DNA of 43,604 nt, taken from the NCBI GenBank assembly GCA_001940995.1, contig MSHC01000034.1, forward strand, positions 312,402 to 356,005. Direction: 5' to 3'. The notes under the pieces are model-generated. The model was not told the origin of the DNA, did no database searches, and saw only the letters and a list, made by a program, of their open reading frames with translations. Within the stretch, counting starts at the first letter, position 1; each line of letters starts with the position of its first letter. The DNA comes from Ruminococcus sp. Phil15 (GTDB taxonomy: Bacteria; Bacillota; Clostridia; Oscillospirales; Ruminococcaceae). The position numbers were made by a program, and so were the translations under genes. This document shows positions 9,434 through 16,772 of this stretch, one piece after another.

Positions 9434-10255
9434 TTAGCCGGCTGTTTTTTTACTATCGGCTTTTTCCTTTGCTTTCTTTGCCTCGATTGTTTCGAGGTAT
9501 TCATCGCAGACTTCCTTTGCGTCGCCCTGCTTTACGACCTTGCCCTTATTAAGCCATATTGCTTTATTGCACATTTCATAAATCTGGTTCATATTGTGCG
9601 ATACGATGATTAGAGTTGTTCCGTCGTTACGCATCTGTTCCATCTTTTTCATACACTTTTTTCTGAACAGAACGTCGCCTACTGCAAGAACTTCGTCAAC
9701 GATAAGGATATCAGGCTCGACCATTGTAGCTACTGCAAATCCCAGTCTTGATTTCATACCTGACGAGAAGTTCTTTACAGGAGAATCAAGAAAGTCCCAA
9801 AGCTCTGCGAATTCGACAATCTCGTCAAATTTTTCCTGAATGAATTTCTTGCTGTGTCCTAAAAGACAGCCGTTTAAATAGATATTCTCTCTTGCGGTAA
9901 GTCTTGGGTCAATACCTGCGCCAAGCTCGATAAGAGAGGCAACAGAGCCTCTGACCGTAACAGTACCCTTATACGGCTTTAAAATCTTGCTTATAGCTTT
10001 AAGGAGCGTTGATTTACCGCTTCCGTTTGTACCGATAATGCCCCACGCTTCTCCCCTTTTGATGTTAAGGGAAACGTTCTGGAGTGCTAAAAACTCCTGG
10101 AACATAAGCTGTCCCTTTATGAGTTTAACGAAATACTCCTTGAGGTCGTCTATCTTTTCTGTTGATTTATTAAATCTTATTGTAATGTCATTGACTTCGA
10201 TAATATTTTCTTCTGTATTATTTAATTCAGAAGCTTTTTCAATAATCTCACTCAT
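9434..10255 (-). CDS. Polysaccharide exporter ABC ATPase (Wzt/TagH-like)
   Basis: 273-residue ATPase with Walker A GTNGSGKST (75-83), signature FSSGMKSRLG (163-172) and Walker B ILIVDE (183-188). The N-terminal segment before the beta-core (FNKSTEKIDDLKEYFVKLIKGQLMFQEF, in two parts) is characteristic of O-antigen/teichoic-acid exporter ATPases. It pairs with the permease 12 bp upstream to flip the finished polymer out. It lacks the long C-terminal carbohydrate-binding domain of large Wzt proteins, so it resembles short TagH/RfbB-type ATPases, suggesting no end-cap recognition by this subunit. Strong AAGGAGG ribosome binding site. Confidence 0.92.
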   Translation of the reverse strand: MSEIIEKASELNNTEENIIEVNDITIRFNKSTEKIDDLKEYFVKLIKGQLMFQEFLALQNVSLNIKRGEAWGIIGTNGSGKSTLLKAISKILKPYKGTVTVRGSVASLIELGAGIDPRLTARENIYLNGCLLGHSKKFIQEKFDEIVEFAELWDFLDSPVKNFSSGMKSRLGFAVATMVEPDILIVDEVLAVGDVLFRKKCMKKMEQMRNDGTTLIIVSHNMNQIYEMCNKAIWLNKGKVVKQGDAKEVCDEYLETIEAKKAKEKADSKKTAG

Positions 10256-10267
10256 GGTGCTTCCTCC

Positions 10268-11164
10268 TTAAATATAAAGTATAAACTTGTCCTGGGAACG
10301 CTTGAAGAAAAATACTCCGACAATGAACATAATAATTGCATATCCAAAGCCGAGAATAAAATCCCACTGATTAATAGCTGCCCAGTACGGTATTTTTCCG
10401 TCGAGCGTCGGTATCCAGATAAAGTATCTGAACTGCTTGATATAGATGTAGATAGGATTGAGATTTTCAATAATCCACGCAAGGTATCTGGCAAAAGGGG
10501 TTTCACCTGCGGCGATCTGCGATTTTGCCTTATCGTAAAACATACCGATATCGTAGAATATGGCAGAACAGTATATAAGCATTGTGATGAATGCGTTGTA
10601 AATGTATCTTATATCTCTAAAGAAAACGTGGAGCTGTGCAAGGAAGAAGCCAAAGCCGAGCGTGAACACATAGGCTTCGATAACAACAATAATAATGCCC
10701 AAATTCTGGAATGAAAACAGCACCTTACCGTCCTTAATTGAGAAAAAGAGCATTACGATAACAAGCGCTCCTAAGCTGAACACGAAGTCAACCATAGCGG
10801 CTGTAATTTTTGACATAGGGAACATAAACTTTGAAACAAACGTCTTTTTGAGAAGCGCTTGGTTATCGGTTATCGAGGAGAGTGCTCTTTGCGACGATGT
10901 GTTTACGAACTCGAAGACTGCTCTGCCGGCGAGGAGATATATCGGGAAGTATGCGAGGTTTCTCTGGAAAAGGAACGAGAATACAACCGACATAATTGTC
11001 ATAATAAGGAGCGGATTTAAGATGCTCCAAAGATAACCTAAGAAGCTTCTTCTGTATTTAAGCTTTATATCTCTTGATACAAGCTGCATCAGCAGGTCTT
11101 TGAACTTGAACACTTCAAGGAAAGAGCCTTCTTTAATCATCTTCTTTTCTTTGTTTACTGTCAT
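10268..11164 (-). CDS. Polysaccharide exporter ABC permease (Wzm/TagG-like)
   Basis: 298-residue ABC-2 type permease with six predicted transmembrane helices. The N-terminal stretch FKDLLMQLVSRDIKLKYRRS and the segment SFLGYLWSILNPLLIM are the family signature of O-antigen, capsule and teichoic-acid exporters. It forms the membrane channel with the ATPase encoded next. It lies 15 bp from the upstream GT2 gene and belongs to the same transcript. Confidence 0.92.
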   Translation of the reverse strand: MTVNKEKKMIKEGSFLEVFKFKDLLMQLVSRDIKLKYRRSFLGYLWSILNPLLIMTIMSVVFSFLFQRNLAYFPIYLLAGRAVFEFVNTSSQRALSSITDNQALLKKTFVSKFMFPMSKITAAMVDFVFSLGALVIVMLFFSIKDGKVLFSFQNLGIIIVVIEAYVFTLGFGFFLAQLHVFFRDIRYIYNAFITMLIYCSAIFYDIGMFYDKAKSQIAAGETPFARYLAWIIENLNPIYIYIKQFRYFIWIPTLDGKIPYWAAINQWDFILGFGYAIIMFIVGVFFFKRSQDKFILYI

Positions 11165-11179
11165 TTTATTCCTCCGGAT

Positions 11180-12217
11180 TTAGTTGAAATCGTGGTTGCC
11201 ACGAAGTTTGTTATAAAGCTTGGAATTTAAAATTTTTGTACAGGTCTTTTTTGAGATATGAAGATAATTCATTGTAAGGAACACTTTGTACTGCTTCCTT
11301 GCAAGACTATAAGCGAGCGGAAGTTTATACTTTGCAAGCGACATAATCTCCTCAGCCATAGCTCTTCCCCTTTGTTTGTCTTTTTCGACTAAGAGAACGG
11401 TTGTGATATAGCTAAGCATAAGGCCTTGTGTTTTCATCGCATAGTAGCGTCTGCCACGGCATTTCTCAGGTAGTTTTAACGTCTGATACTCTGACATCAG
11501 CCTTTCTATGACTGCTTTAGTGTGGTGGCTTCTGCCAAGCTGATTTACGTCAGATACGCTCTGAGCAACATCGCCGATACGATAGTTATAGATAAATAAA
11601 TCAACCGGTACAATTCTCTTTGCAAAACAGCAAGGAATAGTTGCGTATTCATGGTCCTCATAAAAAACGTGCTCGGAAAGCTGAATACAGTTTTCCTTAT
11701 AGAATTCGGTGTTATATGTTATGCCGTGGAAAGTGAGGCTTCTGTCAAAGCTTTTCCAGTCGTTCATAATTTGCTTGAAATTGTATGCTTTTTCAAACTG
11801 CTCAGGATAGCTCATCCACTTCTTGATTTCTTTTGTTGTAATGTCTATTGTATAATGATGGGTCAGCACGACATCGGCATCAAGCTTTTCGAGCTTCTCC
11901 ACAAAGGCAGACAAATTCTCTGTTGTTACCCAGTCGTCTGCGTCAATTACCTTTACGAACTTTCCTCCTGCGGCTGAAATACCCGTGTTAAGCGCACCGC
12001 CGTGACCCTTATTTTCCTGGGTTATTACCTCAATTGTTTCGGGATACGAATTCTGCAAAGAGAGAGCAATTTCCTCGGTGGAGTCTGTTGAGCCATCATT
12101 TACGATAATGATTTCCAGCTTGTCAAGAACTTCCTTACAAATCATAGAAGTGACAGCAGTTTTAAGGAACTTTTCGCAGTTGTATGATGGTATAACAAAC
12201 GAAAGAATTTTATCCAT
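11180..12217 (-). CDS. GT2 family glycosyltransferase
   Basis: 345-residue GT-A fold transferase. It starts with FVIPSYNCEKFLKTAV, then IIVNDGSTDST (nucleotide-binding DGS, about residues 37-47), and has the DxD-type VIDADDWVT near residue 90-98. The N-terminal 100 residues are typical of GT2; the C-terminal part (FDRSLTFHGITYNTEFYKE, EDHEYATIP) is found in GT2 enzymes of capsule and cell-wall polymer loci. No membrane helix is seen, so it likely works at the cytoplasmic membrane face. Donor and acceptor are unknown. Confidence 0.9.
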   Translation of the reverse strand: MDKILSFVIPSYNCEKFLKTAVTSMICKEVLDKLEIIIVNDGSTDSTEEIALSLQNSYPETIEVITQENKGHGGALNTGISAAGGKFVKVIDADDWVTTENLSAFVEKLEKLDADVVLTHHYTIDITTKEIKKWMSYPEQFEKAYNFKQIMNDWKSFDRSLTFHGITYNTEFYKENCIQLSEHVFYEDHEYATIPCCFAKRIVPVDLFIYNYRIGDVAQSVSDVNQLGRSHHTKAVIERLMSEYQTLKLPEKCRGRRYYAMKTQGLMLSYITTVLLVEKDKQRGRAMAEEIMSLAKYKLPLAYSLARKQYKVFLTMNYLHISKKTCTKILNSKLYNKLRGNHDFN

Positions 12218-12249
12218 AGATGAACCGTCCTTTAAGATTTCTGTTCAGA

Positions 12250-13077
12250 TTATTGTTTGCTAAGCTTCGTGATCCTATTCTCAAATATCCCCTTGAAAAC
12301 AGAAGTGAAAGCTTCAAGCGTTGAAATGTCGTTTTTATACATATTTCTCTTTTTCAAAACGTAGTATACTGCGTAAACAGACGCCAAAGGAAGTCCTAAA
12401 ATATATCTTGTTGTGTTTCCTCTGTCTATAAAAAATTTTTTGCTAAAGCCGCTGAACCATGTAGAGCTTTCCTGAGCGACAGAGGCGATTACTGAGGGGA
12501 CATAATATATTTTAAGGCCTTTTTTCTCACAATCAGTAAGTAATTTTAGCTCTTCTTCCGCACCGTTACCAGTGCCTGCGCCAAGAAGAGTATCAAATTT
12601 TATGTCATTACCAACAAGAGATTTACGCCGGAATGAAATCTGCCACGAGCTGACCTTGAGTGTTTTAGGAAATTTAAGCCTTATAACCCTGTCGGGAAAA
12701 GAAGGCTGCCTGTTTTTCATTTTGAACACAATAACGTCGGCATCTTTAATGTTAGTGTATGCAGAGCAGATTTTGCGTAAATAGTCAGGCTCAAAAACCT
12801 CGTCGTCGTCTGCGATAAGGCATATATCGGCATTGGACTTCTCAATTGCCATATTACGGCTTACGGTGAGTCCCCTGTCTGTTACGCTGTACATTTTTGC
12901 TATACCGTGCGGAGTTGCACATTCTTTGTAATTTTTCTCGTTGCACTGATTGATCACAACGGCATCTCCGAGGATATGCGACTTGGATACGATAGACATA
13001 TCAGACTGATGCATACAGGATAAAAGTATATCGATATGTGGTTGTGCAGACCTATTATCCTTAAAACTACAGCTCAT
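12250..13077 (-). CDS. GT2-like glycosyltransferase, first gene of the polysaccharide operon
   Basis: 275-residue GT-A type protein: IDILLSCMHQSD at the start, DRGLTVSRNMAIEKSNADIC and the metal-binding IADDDEVFEPDYL (about residues 84-104), then GAGTGNGAEEELKLLTDC, the usual C-terminal acid motif of this subgroup. Sequence around the DDD resembles enzymes annotated as capsular glycosyltransferases. The ATG is preceded by AGGTG and by the consensus promoter at 13124-13152, making it the first gene of the operon. Sugar specificity is unknown. Confidence 0.85.
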   Translation of the reverse strand: MSCSFKDNRSAQPHIDILLSCMHQSDMSIVSKSHILGDAVVINQCNEKNYKECATPHGIAKMYSVTDRGLTVSRNMAIEKSNADICLIADDDEVFEPDYLRKICSAYTNIKDADVIVFKMKNRQPSFPDRVIRLKFPKTLKVSSWQISFRRKSLVGNDIKFDTLLGAGTGNGAEEELKLLTDCEKKGLKIYYVPSVIASVAQESSTWFSGFSKKFFIDRGNTTRYILGLPLASVYAVYYVLKKRNMYKNDISTLEAFTSVFKGIFENRITKLSKQ

Positions 13078-13123
13078 AATTTCACCTCAGAACCATGCGA
13101 AAAAACGCACCTATACGATTTAA

Positions 13124-13152
13124 ATTATAACACAACAGCATATTTATGTCAA
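13124..13152 (-). promoter_or_regulatory. Consensus sigma-A promoter of the polysaccharide operon
   Basis: On the minus strand, TTGACA (13147-13152) is 17 bp from TATAAT (13124-13129), a perfect match to the housekeeping consensus. The -35 is preceded by TTGC, as at the tRNA promoters. A 12-bp palindrome TGAAATATTTCA (13182-13193) lies about 30 bp upstream of the -35 and could be a regulator site. This promoter would drive genes from 13077 down to about 4045 and beyond. Confidence 0.9.
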
Positions 13153-13259
13153 GCAAGCGAAAAACTTATGCTGTTAATTTATGAAATATTTCAGTAATTA
13201 TTTTAATATCTCAAAATATTTAGGCAAAAGCGTTAAAATGCATAAATTTGTATTTCGAG

Positions 13260-13304
13260 CAAAAAGAATTGCGTATATCCGATTAAAACCGAATCTACGC
13301 AATT
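13260..13304 (-). terminator. Terminator of the sigma-factor gene
   Basis: AATTGCGTA (13267-13275) pairs with TACGCAATT (13296-13304). On the minus strand the stem is followed by CTTTTTGC. It lies 15 nt past the stop of the sigma-factor gene. Confidence 0.65.
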
Positions 13305-13318
13305 TCGAGAATATTATG

Positions 13319-14884
13319 TTACTTTTTTACGCCGAAAACTCCGAGGGGTATTTTCTCTGCCGGCACAATCAGCTTGTTTGAGTCAACAAGGCTCTCAATG
13401 ATAAAAGCCGCAACGTCCATTCCATGATGGATTTTTGCTATATCGGCACATTCTCCTTTAAGAGCCTTTGGAACAGTTGTAGAGAGTAACGCCTCAGCTT
13501 TATTAGAAATGTCTATCATACAGTCGGCTACTGACTCGGCGTCGTCGTTTACAATTTTCAGTAGCTCGTTATACACGCTCTCGCTGAACACAGGGAAATT
13601 TGCGGACAGATTTCCGTTATCGGAAATAATAAATTTGTTTTCGATAAGCGATGTAAGCCTAGAATTATTGCAATCCGCCTTACCGTTTTCAATTGCTGAA
13701 ATCATAGCGTCTGTCATTTCCCTAAAGCACGAATGGCTTAAATGGCTTGCCTGTTCAGCTACACGATAATTTACTGCAGCAAACCAAGAGCCATCGGTGC
13801 TAATACAGTTCTTTAAGGTAACGCCCAGGTAATGAATATTTTCATAGTTGTTGTCATATCCGAATACCCAGCCGTTGCAACCGAGTGCGAGCTTATGCGG
13901 CTCTCCGGCAGGAGCCTTATAGCTTGCTATTTCATATCCTCTGAAAAGTACGATACTCATAATGCACCATAGCAGGCGGTTGTCGTCATAGTCGTTGCCG
14001 ACAAACTGCAAGTCCCTGATTTTAGGGAGCATATTCACGATGGAGTTATAGAGCTTCTCACCTATCTGGGGATAGACGCCTTTAGTTGCTTCTACAAACT
14101 TCTTTTCGTATTCATCTGTTATGATAACAATATCCGTTTCAACCTTTTTGCCGTTTTCTTTAAGCAAACCTGCCGCCGTAAGTATTTCTATTTCTTCTTC
14201 AAGATAAGGCATCGCGACTCCCAGTTCCACCGAAAGATCTTCGGGAGCAGACGGTCTGTTATATGCCGCCAAAAGTATAGCGCCCGGAAGCTTTTTGTCA
14301 CAGATACTGTTGTAAAGGTTTCTGTCACCCCAGAAGTCGAGTCTTAATGTGCCGGGGTTATAACTCTTTTCACCCAATTTTCTTTCCATTTTCATTCCCT
14401 CTTTCAAGATTTTTCGTGCTTTGAAAAGGTGCTGCTTTACCATTTCAACGCTGATGCTAAATTCTTTTGCAATAGAGGAACAGCTTTTGTTGTGTACATA
14501 ATAAGCTATACAGATGTTTCTGTGCAGTTTGCTCAATAAAGACAGTTCACGCCGCAAGCGGTATATCTGCTCGTCCTGTTCGATTTTCTCAAAAGAGACA
14601 GAGAAATCCAGCATCTCAGCATGGTTATCGGTATCCAGCGACATAGCCTTACTGATAAGCTCCTGCTTGCGTATAAACTTACGGAAAGTGTTCTCTGCAA
14701 TTCTCCAGACAAATCCCCAAAACGAATTATCGTCTTTTAGGCTTTTGACAGAGCTTAAAACCTCGACGATTATCTCGGACGATAAATCCTCCGCCTTACT
14801 TTTATCATAGAGCTTGCCATAAGCATATCCGTATATTGCAGTCAGGTTATCTTCTATCAGTTTTACAGCCGTTTCCTGTTTCAT
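13319..14884 (-). CDS. ECF-type sigma-70 family factor with long C-terminal extension
   Basis: 521 residues, much longer than a usual ECF sigma factor (about 160-200). Region 2 lies at about residues 10-75 (YGKLYDKSKAEDLSSEII, SFWGFVWRIAENTFRKFIRK) and region 4 at about 108-165 (LSKLHRNICIAYYVHNKSC, then the helix-turn-helix ISVEMVKQHLFKARKILKEG). Residues about 200-245 (APEDLSVELGVAMPYLEEEI followed by EILTAAGLL) look like a winged helix. The remaining 270 or so residues are not recognised, and no membrane segment or adjacent anti-sigma gene is seen. The extension may be a built-in regulatory or sensing domain. GGAGGA ribosome binding site. Confidence 0.82.
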   Translation of the reverse strand: MKQETAVKLIEDNLTAIYGYAYGKLYDKSKAEDLSSEIIVEVLSSVKSLKDDNSFWGFVWRIAENTFRKFIRKQELISKAMSLDTDNHAEMLDFSVSFEKIEQDEQIYRLRRELSLLSKLHRNICIAYYVHNKSCSSIAKEFSISVEMVKQHLFKARKILKEGMKMERKLGEKSYNPGTLRLDFWGDRNLYNSICDKKLPGAILLAAYNRPSAPEDLSVELGVAMPYLEEEIEILTAAGLLKENGKKVETDIVIITDEYEKKFVEATKGVYPQIGEKLYNSIVNMLPKIRDLQFVGNDYDDNRLLWCIMSIVLFRGYEIASYKAPAGEPHKLALGCNGWVFGYDNNYENIHYLGVTLKNCISTDGSWFAAVNYRVAEQASHLSHSCFREMTDAMISAIENGKADCNNSRLTSLIENKFIISDNGNLSANFPVFSESVYNELLKIVNDDAESVADCMIDISNKAEALLSTTVPKALKGECADIAKIHHGMDVAAFIIESLVDSNKLIVPAEKIPLGVFGVKK

Positions 14885-14890
14885 AAGTGT

Positions 14891-14943
14891 TCCTCCGTTT
14901 GAAAGCTTTCAATTATATAGTACGAAAAATTGCCTTCGGTTAA
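14891..14943 (-). promoter_or_regulatory. Probable promoter and RBS of the sigma-factor gene
   Basis: On the minus strand TATAAT lies at 14912-14917 with no good -35 at 17 bp (ACCGAA). TTAACC at 14938-14943 is 20 bp away. The ribosome binding site GGAGGA is at 14891-14896. The AACC followed by CGTA could hint at autoregulation by an ECF factor, but the spacing is not a good fit. Confidence 0.4.
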
Positions 14944-14970
14944 TGTTTTTTGTAAGGTAGTTTCTGAAAA

Positions 14971-15009
14971 CAAAAAGGCAGCAGATTGTCTGTTAAGATA
15001 ACCGCTGCC
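14971..15009 (-). terminator. Terminator downstream of the toxin/membrane-protein debris
   Basis: GGCAGC (15004-15009 read on the minus strand) pairs with GCTGCC (14977-14982), followed on the minus strand by TTTTTGTTTTC. It would end transcripts coming from the 16.0-kb gene and the decayed region below it. Confidence 0.75.
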
Positions 15010-15048
15010 CAAGGATGAAAAATATTCGATTTTTGTATCATTTTCCCG

Positions 15049-15195
15049 TTATGATTTTTGTTTTTCATTGCAATTATAACTAAGTAATTTTATCTGCTCT
15101 AAGATGTCACAGGTTGATAATGTCATACCAAGGTTGCCGACAAGCTGCCTTGAAATTATTCTTATTCCGAATAAAAGTACAAAAAGCACTATTGC
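15049..15195 (-). pseudogene. 3' fragment of a small membrane protein gene (paralogue of the 23.4-23.9 kb gene)
   Basis: The minus strand reads AIVLFVLLFGIRIISRQLVG then NLGMTLSTCDI without a start codon. This parallels the 23.7-kb gene (AIVLFALFFG, stop, RILLRHFVGSSDMALSIGDI). The DNA match is also clear: a 28-nt stretch around 15168-15195 differs from 23727-23754 at only about two positions. Here the position of the TGA in the other copy is an ATA (Ile). Homology to the other copy starts at GCAATAGTGC, exactly where the endonuclease fragment ends, which marks a deletion or recombination joint near 15195. Confidence 0.65.
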
Positions 15196-15396
15196 ATGGT
15201 CGCCTGTTAAGATTTCGGTTCATAGGAACGAGGTTGTCAAGATTACCATCACCATTAAATATAGTAGCAATCAAGTGACCACCATCATCAGAATCCGTAT
15301 CAGGGTGTGTTTTTGCTGTAATGCGGTCGTCACGTCCAACATGAGAGTGTGCATAAGAATTTCTTGTTCTGTCAAATCTTTCGAGTTTTCCGCTTT
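15196..15396 (-). pseudogene. Fragment of a DNA/RNA non-specific endonuclease (NUC_NS_2-type toxin domain)
   Basis: The minus strand encodes VGRDDRITAKTHPDTDSDDGG followed by HLIATIFNGDGNLDNLVPMN and RNLNR, with no in-frame start codon and no C-terminus. The DDGGHLIA..F.G.G..DNLVPMN..LNR pattern is the catalytic core (His plus Asn metal ligand) of the Endonuclea_NS_2 family, common as the C-terminal toxin domain of LXG and other polymorphic toxins. The frame opens only after a stop at about 15397, inside the 3' end of the next gene, and runs out of homology at 15195. Only about 65 codons remain, so it is debris. Confidence 0.75.
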
Positions 15397-16055
15397 ACTA
15401 TTTTTCTGATTACCAATGTAACTGATATAATCATTATAATGCCTATAAAAACAAAAGCGATAATACCAAACGTATTATTCGGAGTATAGTAATCAATTTT
15501 TAAACTATTGCTGCTAACGTTATAGGTAATGCCCCCGGATAAATAGCCTTTATCTTTTTTTATTGTTCCGACATCGGAAACACCTATCACTTCTTTATCT
15601 TCATTCAGTATAGCTACTCTAATTTTAGGTGAATACTGCATTAACAAATCAAAGTTCTCATCATAATCAGGATAGTTAAACGGAATAAACTCAATATCCG
15701 CACGAATATCTTCCGAATAATCGCTTTTGTATTTGTCTATCTTCATATCATTATCAGCATTAATAAAATGTAATGAATAGCTTATGTAACCCTCGCTTTC
15801 ATAGTTAACGTAGGAATCTCTTTCATCAAAACCATTTCTTACTGCATTTTCGCTGTTAAATGCAGTATATATTGCATCAGAATCTGCAATCTTCACGAGA
15901 AGATCAACATAATATGCATCATCTGTAAGCTGCGTTAGATGAATTGTTATTGTCCTTGCTTTGGGTTGTGAATCCGCATATGCTATGTTCTGTGAAGATA
16001 AAAGCATAGAAACAATCAATGCAATTATAACAACCGCCATGCTGTTCTTTTTCAC
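15372..16055 (-). CDS. Hypothetical membrane-anchored extracytoplasmic protein
   Basis: 227 residues with a Sec signal peptide (SMAVVIIALIVSMLLSSQNI, cleavage likely after AYA near residue 27), an Asp/Tyr-rich extracytoplasmic domain of about 160 residues and one C-terminal transmembrane helix (IIAFVFIGIIMIISVTLVI) followed by the basic tail RKIVKRKTRKI. The topology is type I: domain outside, anchored tail inside. No enzymatic motif is seen and the family is not recognised. The start is GTG at 16055, behind AAGGGGG. Its 3' end overlaps the out-of-frame endonuclease remnant by about 25 nt, so it may once have preceded a toxin gene. Confidence 0.7.
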   Translation of the reverse strand: MKKNSMAVVIIALIVSMLLSSQNIAYADSQPKARTITIHLTQLTDDAYYVDLLVKIADSDAIYTAFNSENAVRNGFDERDSYVNYESEGYISYSLHFINADNDMKIDKYKSDYSEDIRADIEFIPFNYPDYDENFDLLMQYSPKIRVAILNEDKEVIGVSDVGTIKKDKGYLSGGITYNVSSNSLKIDYYTPNNTFGIIAFVFIGIIMIISVTLVIRKIVKRKTRKI

Positions 16056-16139
16056 CGCAATTCCCCCTTGTTATAAAAAGTGCACACCTTTAAGTTTTAG
16101 CGTACTTGGAATCAAAAGCCGTCTATAAACTCAAAGTCG

Positions 16140-16431
16140 TCAATTGTAGTGATACACTACCTCTTTAACATTCTTCTCAGCGTACTCAATTTCTTTTTAC
16201 TGTTTTCCCAATATATTCATCAATATTTACAACATATATACCATCGCTCAAGTCAATTTATCTGAAATGAGCATTAGCAAATCGTAAAAGTTCCTCGTCT
16301 GTCGGCGCAGCATCTTCTTCACAATAAACACATTGCAGTATGTTATAACCTTTACCAATTTCAAGGTCATAAGCAATTTTTCTCATTTCTTTCTCAAATC
16401 GCATATTACCACAAATCGTATAGGTCTTCAT
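16140..16431 (-). pseudogene. Nucleoside 2-deoxyribosyltransferase-like protein, nonsense and frameshift
   Basis: The minus strand reads MKTYTICGNMRFEKEMRKIA, then DLEIGKGYNILQCVYCEED and TDEELLRFANAHFR, then a TAA stop at 16258-16260. It continues in the same frame as IDLSDGIYVVNIDEYIGKTV, then shifts frame at an A5 run (near 16196-16200) to KEIEYAEKNVKEVVYHYN. Families of this type (DUF4406/nucleoside deoxyribosyltransferase-like) continue through both breaks (..AHYRKIDLSDGIYVVN.DGYIG..V.KEIEYA), recalled rather than searched. At least two lesions mean it is inactive. The preserved N-terminal 57 codons could still be translated. Confidence 0.75.
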
Positions 16432-16546
16432 CTAATCACCGTCACAAATACTGATTTATAGGACAAATAATGTCCAGCAATTCTTAGATAAAGAAAAATC
16501 GGACACCAAGCATAATACCCATTGTATCAAAACTGGCGTACGGTTA

Positions 16547-16623
16547 TGGTCGAGGTGACGGGACTTGAACCCACGGCCTCTGCGTCCCGAACGCAGCGCT
16601 CTACCAAACTGAGCCACACCTCG
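16547..16623 (-). tRNA. tRNA-Pro(CGG)
   Basis: 77 nt read on the minus strand. Acceptor CGAGGTG (16617-16623) pairs with CACCTCG (16551-16557), discriminator A, CCA encoded (16547-16549). The anticodon stem CTGCG/CGCAG holds loop TTCGGGA, giving anticodon CGG (codon CCG). D arm and the GGTTCAAGTCC T arm are normal. The promoter lies directly upstream. Confidence 0.95.
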
Positions 16624-16643
16624 ATATATTCACAACAACATAT

Positions 16644-16672
16644 ATTATACAACTTAAAGGCAGAAATGTCAA
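16644..16672 (-). promoter_or_regulatory. Consensus promoter of tRNA-Pro
   Basis: On the minus strand TTGACA (16667-16672) and TATAAT (16644-16649) are separated by 17 bp. The -35 is preceded by TTTGC. Confidence 0.9.
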
Positions 16673-16731
16673 GCAAATTTGACGAAATATTCTATGCCCG
16701 AATTAAACAAAGCCGTAAAAATGCAAAAATG

Positions 16732-16760
16732 AACGCCACGACAATTTCTGCCGTGGCGTT
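16732..16760 (-). terminator. Terminator of the GH43 gene
   Basis: AACGCCACG (16732-16740) pairs with CGTGGCGTT (16752-16760). On the minus strand the stem is followed by CATTTTTGCATTTTT. It lies 12 nt past the GH43 stop codon. Confidence 0.85.
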
Positions 16761-16772
16761 ATACAATCTGAA

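Noticed and set aside
16462-16476. Small palindrome GGACA-AATAA-TGTCC upstream of the deoxyribosyltransferase pseudogene
   Set aside because: Only 5 bp arms, next to a decayed gene; too weak to call an operator.
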